Shown here piece after piece: positions 1 through 8,925 of a stretch of DNA of 64,000 nt. Made by a program: the position numbers and the translations under genes. Origin of the DNA: Elusimicrobiota bacterium (GTDB lineage: Bacteria > Elusimicrobiota > Elusimicrobia > UBA1565 > UBA9628); assembly GCA_016212795.1 (NCBI GenBank), contig JACRDT010000037.1, positions 86,729 to 150,728 on the forward strand, written 5' to 3'. How positions within the stretch are numbered: position 1 is the stretch's first letter; every line of letters starts with the position of its first letter. Below the pieces are notes generated by a model. That model saw only the letters and a program-made list of their open reading frames with translations. It did not search any database and was not told the DNA's origin.

Positions 1-309
1 ACCCAGATCCCGCCGGCAAAGCAGGAGCATGACCAGGAGGTAAGATGCGATCACGCACAGGTCGCTCACCCGAACGGTCACCGCGTCCTGGAAGGCTTCC
101 CTGCCCTTGCAGAAGGCAAGATAGAACAGGACCAGCCCGGCGAGACAGGCGGTGACCAGGATTCCCAAGACGCCGGACCGGGTCCCACAACCGTTGAACA
201 ACCCGTAGTTCCAAAAGCACGCGACGGCCAGCACGAACGCCCAGTCGATACGCACCGCGCCCACCGGCTTGTCCCAGGTCTCTCTCATCGGCATCCGCCG
301 AACACCCAT
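1..309 (-). CDS. Partial membrane protein, C-terminus off the left edge
   Basis: The minus strand is open from an ATG at 309 to base 1 (103 codons, no stop), so the gene continues beyond the window. The visible N-terminus is a short charged segment (MRETWDKPVGAVRIDW). It is followed by three hydrophobic stretches: around residues 28-43, around 50-72 (GVLGILVTACLAGLVLFYLA) and around 84-98. This fits a multi-span inner-membrane protein. The gene is divergent from the radical SAM gene at 434. I do not recognise the family. Given the surface-glycan genes alongside, a flippase, polymerase or other glycan membrane protein is possible, but nothing in the visible part shows it. Confidence 0.6.
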   Translation of the reverse strand, partial: MGVRRMPMRETWDKPVGAVRIDWAFVLAVACFWNYGLFNGCGTRSGVLGILVTACLAGLVLFYLAFCKGREAFQDAVTVRVSDLCVIASYLLVMLLLCRRDLG

Positions 310-396
310 AAAACAGCGCGTTCGGCACTACGTGTCAATTAGAGCATTTTGGTTGCGATGGCGTCCCTATCCCTGGAACGGAGCCTGCACTTCCAT

Positions 397-425
397 TTGA
401 CTCTCCCTTTCGACGGAGATATGAT
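397..425 (+). promoter_or_regulatory. Sigma70-type promoter for the radical SAM gene
   Basis: TTGACT at 397-402 and TATGAT at 420-425 are separated by exactly 17 bp. Transcription would start near 432, only a base or two before the ATG at 434, and no Shine-Dalgarno sequence is visible. The message is therefore probably leaderless or nearly so. Confidence 0.6.
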
Positions 426-433
426 TTCTATCG

Positions 434-2461
434 ATGTCTCAGCGATTTCCGCGAGCATACGCCGTTCGTCCGCCGGGACGCGACGGCTCCCCTCCGTTGC
501 GCCTCGGGTTGGTCCAAGTCAACAACTGCTTCTCCAATCAGAGCTACTTCCCGTATTCCGTAGGGCTTCTCCAGGCCTATGCACAACGCCACCTGGCGCA
601 TCCCGATCGGTATGTCTTCGGCTTGCCGATCTACCGCCGTGTCGCCGTCGAACAGGCCGTGCTGCGCCTGCAGGGCTCCGATGCCGTCTTCTTCAGCGCC
701 TACGTGTGGAACATCCGGCTATCACTGGAGATCGCACGGCGCCTCAAGGCGCTCCGCCCTGGGATCATCACCGTGTTCGGCGGACCTCAGATTCCGAACG
801 CCGTCGAACCATTCCTGCGCGGGAATCCCTGCGTCGATGTGGCTTGCCATGGGGAGGGGGAACGGCCCTTCCTGTCGATCCTGCAGCAGGGGCTCCACGG
901 AAACTGGGGCGACATCCCGTCGATCAGCTTCCTAGACGAACATGACGTCCTGGTCAGGAACGATGACGCCCCCCGCATCAGCGACCTCGCCAACGCCCCC
1001 TCCCCCTATCTTGAAGGCGTCTTCGACCCGCTGATACGGGAGCACCCCGACGAACAGTGGATCGCGTTGTGGGAGACCAACCGGGGATGCCCGTTCTCCT
1101 GCGCCTTTTGCGATTGGGGGTCCGCCGTCTCCAGCAAAATATGCGCCTTCGACATGGATCGGCTTGCCAGGGAGGTCCGTTGGTTCGCCGTCCACAAGAT
1201 CGAGTTCGTTTTCTGCGCCGACGCCAATTTCGGCATCCTGCCCCGGGATCTCCAAATCGTGCAGTGTGTCGCGCAAGCCAAACGAAGGTCAGGCTACCCC
1301 CGTGCGCTGTCGGTGCAGAACACGAAGAACCCGACCGAACTCGCTTTCCATGTCCAGCGAGCCCTTGCCGACGCCAAGCTCAACAAGGGGGTGACGGTGT
1401 CCCTCCAGTCTCTGAATCCCGACACCCTATCCATCGTCAATCGCGGCAACATCTCCACGACCTCGCTCCAACAGATGCAACGCCGTTTCACCGCTGGGGG
1501 CATCGAGACCTATACGGACCTGATCCTAGGCCTTCCCCGGGAAACCTACGACTCCTTTGCCGACGGGGTCTCGTCCGTGATCGCCAACGGCCAGCACAAC
1601 CGCATACAGTTCAACAACCTGGTGATCGTGCCCAACTCGGAGATGGGCGACCCGGGATACCGCATGAAGTACGGGATGGCCACGACCCAGACCTTGATCG
1701 TCAACATGCACGGGTCGACCCAAGAGGAGGAGATCTGCGAGGTGCAGGAACTGGTGATCGCGACGGACGACCTGCCTCGACGGGACTGGGCCAGGACCCG
1801 CGCCTTCTGCTGGATGACAGCCTTGCTGCATTTCGACAAACTGCTCCAGATCCCGCTCATCCTGGCCCATGAGGCCTGCCGGGTCCCGTACCGCGATCTG
1901 GTCGAAGTATTCTCCGAGGGCGGTCTCGAAGGATGCCCGACACTGTCGGAGATCCGCGAATTCTTCCGGGGGAAAGCGCAGGACATCCAGAACGGGGGCG
2001 CGGAATACTGCCGCTCGAAGGAATGGCTCGACATCTGGTGGCCGGCCGACGAGTTTCTATTCATCCGCCTCATCGTCGATGACAGGCTGGAGACGTTCTA
2101 CGCCGAAGCGGAGAGGGCCTTGCGGGATTTCCTGCGAAAACGCTCCCCGGGCCTTTCTGAGGTGTTGCTGCACGATGCCGTCACGCTGAACCAGGCTCTG
2201 ATCAAACGTCCCTTCCAAACCCTCGACCTGACGTTGGCGACCGGCCATGACGTCCTGGAGTTCTATCATGCGGCCCTCCGCGGCACCCCCGAGGCGCCGC
2301 AAGCGCGTCCCTGCCGGTATCGCATCGACAGGACCACGCAACGGTGGAAGACACGGGAGGACTGGTTGCGCGAAGTCGTCTGGTACGGCAACAAGAAGGG
2401 AGACTATCTCTACGCTGGATTCGTCGATGGAACGAAGCCGGCGGGGCTTGGCGTCCCGTGA
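434..2461 (+). CDS. B12-binding-domain radical SAM protein
   Basis: 675 aa. Residues about 20-170 resemble a cobalamin-binding Rossmann domain (VFGGPQIPNAVEPF, then the HGEGERPF loop). The radical SAM core follows, with the iron-sulphur motif CPFSCAFC giving C219, C223 and C226. Later core segments include SVQNTKNPTELAF, VSLQSLNPDTL and DLILGLPRETYDSF, all typical of class B/BchE-type enzymes. Such enzymes use SAM and a 4Fe-4S cluster, often with cobalamin, to methylate or rearrange unactivated carbons. The substrate cannot be told from sequence. A promoter ends 8 bp upstream, and the stop overlaps the GTG of the aldo/keto reductase gene (GTGA), so the two are translationally coupled. The setting suggests sugar or lipid-linked glycan modification (inference). 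Confidence 0.85.
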   Translation: MSQRFPRAYAVRPPGRDGSPPLRLGLVQVNNCFSNQSYFPYSVGLLQAYAQRHLAHPDRYVFGLPIYRRVAVEQAVLRLQGSDAVFFSAYVWNIRLSLEIARRLKALRPGIITVFGGPQIPNAVEPFLRGNPCVDVACHGEGERPFLSILQQGLHGNWGDIPSISFLDEHDVLVRNDDAPRISDLANAPSPYLEGVFDPLIREHPDEQWIALWETNRGCPFSCAFCDWGSAVSSKICAFDMDRLAREVRWFAVHKIEFVFCADANFGILPRDLQIVQCVAQAKRRSGYPRALSVQNTKNPTELAFHVQRALADAKLNKGVTVSLQSLNPDTLSIVNRGNISTTSLQQMQRRFTAGGIETYTDLILGLPRETYDSFADGVSSVIANGQHNRIQFNNLVIVPNSEMGDPGYRMKYGMATTQTLIVNMHGSTQEEEICEVQELVIATDDLPRRDWARTRAFCWMTALLHFDKLLQIPLILAHEACRVPYRDLVEVFSEGGLEGCPTLSEIREFFRGKAQDIQNGGAEYCRSKEWLDIWWPADEFLFIRLIVDDRLETFYAEAERALRDFLRKRSPGLSEVLLHDAVTLNQALIKRPFQTLDLTLATGHDVLEFYHAALRGTPEAPQARPCRYRIDRTTQRWKTREDWLREVVWYGNKKGDYLYAGFVDGTKPAGLGVP

Positions 2462-3513
2462 AAGCCCCGATCGCGCGAGGCGCGGATCCCGGTCTTGGTT
2501 CCCTCGTCCGGAGGCGAGCCCTCGGGACGACGGGGCTGAATCCCTCCGAGATCGGGTTCGGGGCATGGGGGATCGGCGCGGACTCCAAGGGAGCCGTGTC
2601 GTACGGCCCGGTCGACGACGGCGAATCCCTGTCGGCGCTGCGGCAAGCTGTCGATATCGGCGTCAACTTCTTCGATACCGCCGACCTCTATGGGTACGGG
2701 CACAGCGAGACGCTGATCGGGACAGCTCTCAAGCCGCTGCGGAGGTCCATCCTCTTGGCGTCCAAAGCCGGGTCGCTTGACGCGGGAGGACGGCAGGATT
2801 TCTCCCCGAGACATCTACGCAAGGCGCTTGACGGCTCCCTGCGCCGCCTCCGGACGGATTACCTGGACCTCTACCAGCTGCACAGCCCCCCGCTGGACCT
2901 GCTCAGAAAAGACCCCCGGATCGTCGATGCCATGAGGCGTTTCCAACGCGAGGGCAAGATCAGAGCCTGGGGGATCTCGGTGCGCTCCCCGGATGAAGGG
3001 CTCGATGCCGTCAGGGACCTGGAAGCCCAAACCATCCAAGTCAACTTCAACATGGCCGACCAGCGCGCACGGACGACCGGGCTGCTGGCGCGCTGCCGGC
3101 AGGCGGGCGTCGGAGTCATCGTGAGGACGCCCCTTTGTTTTGGATTCCTCACAGGCAAATATACCCCGGACAGCGAGTTCCACTCGCTCGACCACCGCAG
3201 CTCGTGGCGCCGCGAGCAATTGGCCTTATGGTCCCGCGCGCCCCAGATCTTCTCCGCGGCAATCAAGCCGGTCCGAGGACAGACACCCGCCCAGTTGGCC
3301 CTCCGGTACTGTCTCTCCTACCCAGAGGTTTCGACCGTCATCCCCGGAATCCTGACCCGCCGGCACCTCGCCGAGAATGCCGCCGCGAGCCGGCTCGGCC
3401 CGTTGCGCAAGATGGACAGAGTCGCCATCGAGCGCGTCTACGAGAGGAACGTTTTCTTCCTGGGAATCAAACCCAGCCGCAAATCGCGATCTACCCGCAG
3501 GACACGCCCATGA
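2458..3513 (+). CDS. Aldo/keto reductase family oxidoreductase
   Basis: 351 aa from a GTG that overlaps the upstream TGA by 4 bp (GTGA). An in-frame start further upstream would lie deep inside the radical SAM gene. The AKR catalytic tetrad is visible: D73 and Y78 in FDTADLYGY, K103 in ASKAG and H142 in YQLHSP. The late segment TPAQLALRYCLSYPEVSTVIPG is the usual AKR nucleotide-binding C-terminus. The family reduces aldehydes and ketones with NAD(P)H; some members act as sugar 3-ketoreductases in nucleotide-sugar pathways. Its place between a radical SAM enzyme and a glycosyltransferase fits a sugar-tailoring reductase, but the substrate is not determinable. Confidence 0.88.
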   Translation: MKAPIARGADPGLGSLVRRRALGTTGLNPSEIGFGAWGIGADSKGAVSYGPVDDGESLSALRQAVDIGVNFFDTADLYGYGHSETLIGTALKPLRRSILLASKAGSLDAGGRQDFSPRHLRKALDGSLRRLRTDYLDLYQLHSPPLDLLRKDPRIVDAMRRFQREGKIRAWGISVRSPDEGLDAVRDLEAQTIQVNFNMADQRARTTGLLARCRQAGVGVIVRTPLCFGFLTGKYTPDSEFHSLDHRSSWRREQLALWSRAPQIFSAAIKPVRGQTPAQLALRYCLSYPEVSTVIPGILTRRHLAENAAASRLGPLRKMDRVAIERVYERNVFFLGIKPSRKSRSTRRTRP

Positions 3514-4472
3514 CCACGCATGAAACCTTGTCGCTGGTCCTCTCATTCCGGAACGAGGAGAAGGTCCTTCCCGAGTTCCTCTCCCGGCTTCGCGCCGTGC
3601 TCGGAACATTGGCGATGGAGCACGAACTGATCTTCGTCGATGACGCCTCAACGGACGGCTCGTCGGAGATCCTCCTGGGGGAGGCCCGACGGGACCCTCG
3701 GGTCAAGGTCATCACCATGTCCCGAAGGTTCGGCTCGTCCCAGTGCATCCTGGCCGGGCTGGAGCACGCGAGCGGCGCCGTGGCGATCGTGATCGAGACG
3801 GACCTCCAAGACCCTCCGGAGATCATCCCGGCAATGATCCAAAAATGGCGAGCCGGCGCGGACGTGGTCCACACGAGGAGGATCCATCGCGAGGGAGAAT
3901 CAGCGATGCGCTTGTTCCTCACCCACTGGGCCTACCGCCTGATCCGGCTCTTCTCCGAGGAAGTCAAGATGCCCGTCGACTCCGGGAACTACAAGCTGCT
4001 CACCCGAAGGGCCATGGACGCCGTCGTCCAACTTCGGGAGCAGGACCCTTTCTTCAGGGGCTTGGCGACATGGGTCGGCTTCAAGCAGGACGAACTCCCT
4101 TACCGGCGTCACCAGCGCTTTGCCGGCCAATCGCATTTTCCCGTCCTGCATCCCGATTCCTTCCGTGACCTGGCCTCCGGCGTCATCGCCTACGGCGCGC
4201 TCCCGATCCGGCTGTTGTTCTTCGGCGAGATCATCCTCGCCGCCCTCGCCGTCGTCGCCGCGGCCGTCACCGTCCTGCTGGCGACGAGGGGCATCCCGAT
4301 ATCGACCGGGTCGCTCTGGTCGGCGGCCATCCTTGTGGTCGTCGGGATGCAGGCTCTTGCCCTGGCGCTCCTCGGGTTGTATGTGGGCCGGATCTACAAC
4401 CTTGTCAAAGGGCGTCCCAACTACATCATCGACGCCAAGGTGGGGTTCACCGAGAGCCGGCGCGACAGCTGA
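3510..4472 (+). CDS. Family 2 glycosyltransferase, GtrB/DPM1-like with C-terminal membrane anchors
   Basis: 320 aa. The ATG at 3510 overlaps the preceding TGA (ATGA), which is why I prefer it to the longer upstream frame. The GT-A fold shows VLSFRNEEKVLPEF, the DDASTDGS nucleotide site and the ETDLQDPPE metal/donor motif (a variant of DGDLQDPPE), then VDSGNYKLLTRRAMD. Two hydrophobic segments near the C-terminus (about 230-260 and 265-295) make it a membrane-anchored enzyme of the dolichol/undecaprenyl-phosphate glycosyltransferase type. Such proteins load a sugar onto undecaprenyl phosphate at the cytoplasmic face, which fits lipid-linked sugar production for glycan modification. It ends the three-gene plus-strand operon starting at 434 and faces a convergent operon. 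Confidence 0.87.
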   Translation: MTTHETLSLVLSFRNEEKVLPEFLSRLRAVLGTLAMEHELIFVDDASTDGSSEILLGEARRDPRVKVITMSRRFGSSQCILAGLEHASGAVAIVIETDLQDPPEIIPAMIQKWRAGADVVHTRRIHREGESAMRLFLTHWAYRLIRLFSEEVKMPVDSGNYKLLTRRAMDAVVQLREQDPFFRGLATWVGFKQDELPYRRHQRFAGQSHFPVLHPDSFRDLASGVIAYGALPIRLLFFGEIILAALAVVAAAVTVLLATRGIPISTGSLWSAAILVVVGMQALALALLGLYVGRIYNLVKGRPNYIIDAKVGFTESRRDS

Positions 4473-4490
4473 CGCGCTGGACCAGCCGAT

Positions 4491-5429
4491 CTACTGTCCT
4501 CCCCTCAGCCGCGACTCCAGCCATCGGAGAGTGTTCCTCAGGCCGATGCGGAACGGGGTGAATTCCATCCTGGAGAGCTTCAGGAACCGCGAGTTGTCAA
4601 AGCTCTTGCGGGGCACGCCCGCAGGCTTGCCGGCGTCGAAGACGATCCTCCCCTTATCGATGCCCAATTCCTCGGCGATCATGACGGCGATGTCTTTCAC
4701 AGAGTGCTCTTCGGTCGTGCCGACGTTGAGGACCTGCGAGTCCTCATAGTTGAAGAGGCACCACAGGAAACACTTCGCCATGTCGCGCGAATAGGTGTGC
4801 TCCCGCAGGGGAGAACCGTCGCCCCAGACCACGAGTTCTCCCGAGCCGTCCCGGCCCTCCACGAAGCGGCGCATCAGCGCCGCGATCATGGTGGAGGATT
4901 GCGGAGCGAAGTTATCCCATTCCCCGAATATCCCGTTGGGGATCAGGCCGATGACATTCAGCCCGAACTCATCCCTGTAGGCGCGCGTCGCCGGCTCGAT
5001 CAGCCGCTTGGCGTAGGCATAGCTGTAGTTGGACTGGTGGGCCGGGCCGGCATGCACATGGTCTTCCCTGTAGGGCAACGGAGCATCCGGCGGGTACATG
5101 CCCGAAGAAAGCGCCATCACGAGCTTTCGCACCTTGATGGCCCGGGCCGCCTCCAGCATGGAGAAGGTCAACAGGACGTTGTCGCGCAGAATGCTGGCGG
5201 GCTGGCCCTTGCTCATGCCCACGCCCCCGCTGACGGCGGCAAGGTGGACGATGGCATCCGGTCCGGTCTGCCGGACATAGCGCAAGGTAGCCCCCGGATC
5301 CCGGAGATCGCAGTCGGATTTCCTATTGAGGACGAACTCGCACTCCGGATACTCCCCTCGAACGGCTTCGAAGGCCGAGCCCAGAACGCCCTCCGATCCA
5401 GTGACCAAGATGCGGCGGCAGACGGTCAT
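4491..5429 (-). CDS. NAD-dependent epimerase, GDP-L-fucose-synthase-like
   Basis: 312 aa from the ATG at 5429, which overlaps the transketolase stop (ATGA); an in-frame ATG 11 codons upstream is less likely. It has the extended short-chain dehydrogenase layout: GSEGVLGSAF dinucleotide loop near the N-terminus, LAAVSGGVGMS and the YAYAK active-site pair (Tyr and Lys four apart). Further segments are IPNGIFGEWDNF, WGDGSPLREHTYSRDM and NVGTTEEHSVKDIA. These match the GDP-4-keto-6-deoxymannose epimerase/reductase (WcaG/Fcl) group. The unusual partner is a split transketolase directly upstream on the same strand, so the true product may be a chain-extended or otherwise modified deoxy sugar rather than plain GDP-fucose (inference). 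Confidence 0.85.
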   Translation of the reverse strand: MTVCRRILVTGSEGVLGSAFEAVRGEYPECEFVLNRKSDCDLRDPGATLRYVRQTGPDAIVHLAAVSGGVGMSKGQPASILRDNVLLTFSMLEAARAIKVRKLVMALSSGMYPPDAPLPYREDHVHAGPAHQSNYSYAYAKRLIEPATRAYRDEFGLNVIGLIPNGIFGEWDNFAPQSSTMIAALMRRFVEGRDGSGELVVWGDGSPLREHTYSRDMAKCFLWCLFNYEDSQVLNVGTTEEHSVKDIAVMIAEELGIDKGRIVFDAGKPAGVPRKSFDNSRFLKLSRMEFTPFRIGLRNTLRWLESRLRGGQ

Positions 5430-6367
5430 CCGCGGCGCCTCGCCGATGGCGAAGCGCGCCATTCGGCCTCAATGGTCTTGGCCAGAGCCGCAGCATCCAA
5501 CCCGTAGCGCTCGCGCAACTGATGCTTCTCCGGGCTGCCCAACACGAACTCGTCCGGGATACACAACATCCGCACAACGCTCCGGGAACCCCGCTGCGCA
5601 AGCCATGCGGCTACCTGGCTGCCAAGCCCGCCATGAGCGAGATGCTCCTCCAAGACGAGGATGACGCGGACCCTGGCCGAGACCTTGCGCAACGTCTCGA
5701 CATCAAGGGGCTTGACCGTATGAAACTGATAAGCGAGCGGCGTGAGGCGCCGTTCCTTCAGCAAACGAAGAGCTCTCACCAGTTCTCCCGCGATCTCGCC
5801 CGTACTGAGAACCGCGATCTCGCCGCCCTCCTGGATAAGCCTGGCCTTCCCAAGGAGGACCGGCGCCCGGGAGTGATAGCGGGGCTCCTGCCCACGGCCG
5901 ATGCGGAAGTAAGCAGGGCCGGGCAGTTCCAATACCTGGGGCAGCAACCGTTCCACCTCATGGGCATCTCCCGGCGCGACCACGGTCATGCCCGGCAGGC
6001 CGGATAGCAGCGAGAGGTCCTCACCGGAATGATGCGTCACACCGCATTCGCCGTAGGCGTATCCGCCCCCGCCGCCGACGAGCACGACCGGTAGGCCATG
6101 GTAGGCGATCGACAACTTGATCTGCTCGAAACACCGCGCGGTGGCGAAGGAAGCGATCGAATAGGTGACGGGCCGATAGCCCGTCATCGCCAACCCGGCC
6201 GCAGCGCCCACCAACTGTGCCTCGGCGACGCCGACATTCACGTACCGGGGGCCATAGAGCGCCTGGAACCGATCGAAGATCTGGAACCCAAGGTCCCCTG
6301 TCAACAGCATGATCCGGCGGTTGGCCCGAGCGAGCCTGATCAGCGTCTCCACGAAAGCGAGTTTCAT
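5426..6367 (-). CDS. Transketolase, C-terminal (pyrimidine-binding) subunit
   Basis: 313 aa, equivalent to the second half of a full transketolase or DXP synthase. LLTGDLGFQIFDRF and NVGVAEAQLVGAAAGLAMTGYRPVTYSIASFATARCFEQ carry the conserved Glu that activates thiamine diphosphate, and the GVTHHSGEDLSLLSGLPGM stretch forms part of the active site. The C-terminal domain runs from about residue 190 (LSTGEIAGELVRAL, LVLEEHLAHGGLGSQVA). It overlaps the N-terminal subunit gene by 4 bp and the epimerase by 4 bp, so all three are coupled. Split transketolases are common in archaea and in sugar-biosynthesis clusters. Here a role in two-carbon transfer during sugar formation is more likely than the pentose phosphate cycle, by context only. 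Confidence 0.88.
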   Translation of the reverse strand: MKLAFVETLIRLARANRRIMLLTGDLGFQIFDRFQALYGPRYVNVGVAEAQLVGAAAGLAMTGYRPVTYSIASFATARCFEQIKLSIAYHGLPVVLVGGGGGYAYGECGVTHHSGEDLSLLSGLPGMTVVAPGDAHEVERLLPQVLELPGPAYFRIGRGQEPRYHSRAPVLLGKARLIQEGGEIAVLSTGEIAGELVRALRLLKERRLTPLAYQFHTVKPLDVETLRKVSARVRVILVLEEHLAHGGLGSQVAAWLAQRGSRSVVRMLCIPDEFVLGSPEKHQLRERYGLDAAALAKTIEAEWRASPSARRRG

Positions 6368-7257
6368 CGCTCGCTCCCCTCTAGGTGCAAAGGCGCTGCC
6401 TTCAGTTCCTCGAGCGCCCGAGCCAAATCCTCAGCGGACGGGACGCGATAATGCCACAGGACTTGATCTTCCATGAAACTCACGCCGGCGCCCTTCACAG
6501 TCCTGAGGATGAGCGCGGTCGGACGGCCGGGCCTGAGGGGAAAGCGATCCAACGCATCCAGGATGCCCCCCATAGCGTTGCCGTCGATCGTGCGCGCACC
6601 CCATCCGAACGAGCGGAATTTCTCCTCCAACGAGGAGTGCCCGTTCACCTGGTCCGTCCTTCCGACGGCCTGGAGGCGATTATAGTCTACCATCGCCAAG
6701 AGACCGTCCAGCTTCTGGGCCGCGCAGAACATCGCGGCTTCCCAGACGGAGCCCTCGTTGCACTCGCCATCACCCAGGAGGACAGCCACGCGGGCCGGCG
6801 ATCTCTTATGTCTCAATCCGTAAAGCATCCCCGACGCGATTCCCAATCCATGTCCGAGGCTGCCAGTGGAGCATTCCAGGAGGGGCAGGGCGTGCTTGCA
6901 AGGATGGCTGCCCATGGGTTGATTCATGACAGCGTAGCGGCTCAGGCAATCTTTTGGCACGAAGCCCAGGTCGGCGAGCACCGCATAGTGCGCGGTGCAG
7001 GCATGCCCCTTGGACAAGATGAAGCGGTCCCTGTCGGGATCATCGGCCGTGGCGGGAGAGACCCTCAGCCAATCGTGATACAACGCCACGATAGCGTCGA
7101 CGCAACTCAGCGCCGAACCCAAGTGCCCCATTTTTCCGTCATAGGCCATCTGGACGCACGTGGCTCGGATCTGGCGGGCTTTATCACCCAGAGACGCCTT
7201 CAGCATCGCCCGATTCCCGACGCGCCTCCACGTTCCCGCCAGGTTGCGCTGCTTCAT
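6364..7257 (-). CDS. Transketolase, N-terminal (diphosphate-binding) subunit
   Basis: 297 aa, equivalent to the first half of transketolase. The thiamine-diphosphate/metal motif begins GDGECNEGSVWEAA (residues 162-175). Earlier landmarks are GHLGSALS (44-51), SKGHACTAHYAVL and ECSTGSLGHGLGIASGM; the last places conserved His and Gly residues at the cofactor. It is the first gene of a coupled minus-strand trio with the C-terminal subunit and the epimerase. A 113-bp gap separates it from the radical SAM gene further upstream. Confidence 0.9.
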   Translation of the reverse strand: MKQRNLAGTWRRVGNRAMLKASLGDKARQIRATCVQMAYDGKMGHLGSALSCVDAIVALYHDWLRVSPATADDPDRDRFILSKGHACTAHYAVLADLGFVPKDCLSRYAVMNQPMGSHPCKHALPLLECSTGSLGHGLGIASGMLYGLRHKRSPARVAVLLGDGECNEGSVWEAAMFCAAQKLDGLLAMVDYNRLQAVGRTDQVNGHSSLEEKFRSFGWGARTIDGNAMGGILDALDRFPLRPGRPTALILRTVKGAGVSFMEDQVLWHYRVPSAEDLARALEELKAAPLHLEGSER

Positions 7258-7370
7258 GGGGACCCATGCCCAGCCGAGATACAGCTTGCCTCAGGATGCG
7301 GGATCATGAATACCTCGGAGCTCCGACACCTCGAATAAGAATACAAAATCCGACGGCGGGCAAGGATTCG

Positions 7371-8912
7371 TCACATCCGCGTGAAATCGATCAGGACCGA
7401 CTCGTGGGACTCGGGCAGGCTGTCATCCTTCCCCAACCCCCACGTCCCGTCCGGCACCCGCGCCAACCTGGCGGAGCTTTGCCGGAGGATGGTATTCACA
7501 TCGCCCCTGATGACGCCGAACCTGTATCTCAAGGCCCTCAGGACCCTGCGGTGGATGGACCGCCGATCGTAACGCCACATCATGGCCAGCTTGTTCAGCC
7601 AATACCTGAGCTTGCCGGCGGCCGGATCCGAGTAGTAGCCGCTCTTCAGATACATGAGCTTACGCGCCAGAACCCTCTGGTGATACGGGAAATCATCCGT
7701 CTCGTAGGCGATTGTGTCGAGGTTCGTACCCAGCGAGGACACCTCCGTCGAATCGAGGCATTGCCGGGCGTTGGCCTTGACCCACTCCTGGAGGCGCGTG
7801 CCGGTGTACGGGACGGCCGAGGCCCACGCCAGGGAATCCAGGCCGAGCTTCTCGGCCTCCTCGAAAGAGCGCATCGTCCTTTCGAAGGTGTCCTTCGGCA
7901 GGCCGATGATCAGGTACCCGTAGACCTCGAGCCCGCACTCCTTGGCGATGGCCAGGCCCCTCTTGATGTCCTCGATCGTCTCACCCTTGCCGACCTCCCG
8001 CAGGACATCGGGATCGAGGCTCTCGATCCCGATGTAGAGCCTTCTGCACCCGGCCTCCCTCATCTTGGCGGCGGATTCCCGGGTCAGCGTGTCGGCCCTG
8101 ACGCCGTAGGCCATCCAGGGGATGTCGATCTTCTCTTTCATCATCAGGTCGCAGATCGCCACCACCCTTTTCGGGTCTATGTTGAAGGCCGGGTCGGCGA
8201 ACTGGATCAATTTGGCGCCATATCTCCCGATGGCCGTCTTGATCTCGTCAATGACGTTGCGCGGGTCGCGCTTGCGCCAGGTCCGTCCAAGATACGAGAA
8301 GCAGAACGAGCAGTTGAACGGGCACCCTCGGGAGCTCATGATCAGGTACCTGTCGATGCTCTTCAAGCCGAAGACCTCCCAATCCGGGGAGGGGACCGCA
8401 TCCAAGTCCGCCTTGGGAGGCCTGGGACTGTTGTGGACCACCTTGGTTCCGTCCCGCCAGACGATCCCGGCCACGCCCGAAAGCCCGCCGCCTTTCTCCA
8501 CGCAGTCCAGGCATTCGGGCAGCGACTCCTCGGCCTCGCCCACGAACGCGACATCGGCCTCCGGGATCTCGTCGAGCACGGTCTGTTTCCTGGCCGTCAC
8601 CTCGCTGCCTCCGACCAGGATGGGGCCGGGGTAGACCGTCCGTAAATAGGAAATGAGGCTCTTGGCGTTCCTATAGGACAGATTCTGGATCGAAAGACCT
8701 ACGGCGTCGGGGGAGAACACACCCACCGCTTTCTTAAGCCTTTCCCGATCGTCGCCCGCTCTGATGTTGACCAGATCCAAAACGCTCACCGTTCTGCCCG
8801 CCTTCCTGAGCACCGCGGACAGGTACGCCAAGCCGAGATTGAAGCCGTTGGCTTCCTTGTCGCCCATCGGGTCGACCAGCAAGATGTTCCGGCAGTTCTT
8901 CTTCTCTATCAC
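7371..8912 (-). CDS. B12-binding-domain radical SAM protein
   Basis: 513 aa. The N-terminal cobalamin-binding-type domain (about 10-150) includes ILLVDPMGDKEANGFNLGLAYL and GGSEVTARKQ. The radical SAM motif CPFNCSFC gives C197, C201 and C204, followed by IQFADPAFNIDPKRVV and YIGIESLDPDVL, then YGYLIIGLPKDT. The layout matches the large family of cobalamin-dependent radical SAM proteins (HpnP/BchE/fortimicin-type). I cannot assign the substrate. The final roughly 110 residues, rich in basic and aromatic residues, lie after the core. A 13-bp gap separates it from the next minus-strand gene upstream (a SPASM radical SAM), so they are probably co-transcribed from the asnB side. Confidence 0.85.
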   Translation of the reverse strand: MIEKKNCRNILLVDPMGDKEANGFNLGLAYLSAVLRKAGRTVSVLDLVNIRAGDDRERLKKAVGVFSPDAVGLSIQNLSYRNAKSLISYLRTVYPGPILVGGSEVTARKQTVLDEIPEADVAFVGEAEESLPECLDCVEKGGGLSGVAGIVWRDGTKVVHNSPRPPKADLDAVPSPDWEVFGLKSIDRYLIMSSRGCPFNCSFCFSYLGRTWRKRDPRNVIDEIKTAIGRYGAKLIQFADPAFNIDPKRVVAICDLMMKEKIDIPWMAYGVRADTLTRESAAKMREAGCRRLYIGIESLDPDVLREVGKGETIEDIKRGLAIAKECGLEVYGYLIIGLPKDTFERTMRSFEEAEKLGLDSLAWASAVPYTGTRLQEWVKANARQCLDSTEVSSLGTNLDTIAYETDDFPYHQRVLARKLMYLKSGYYSDPAAGKLRYWLNKLAMMWRYDRRSIHRRVLRALRYRFGVIRGDVNTILRQSSARLARVPDGTWGLGKDDSLPESHESVLIDFTRM

Positions 8913-8925
8913 GTGGAGCCTGCGA

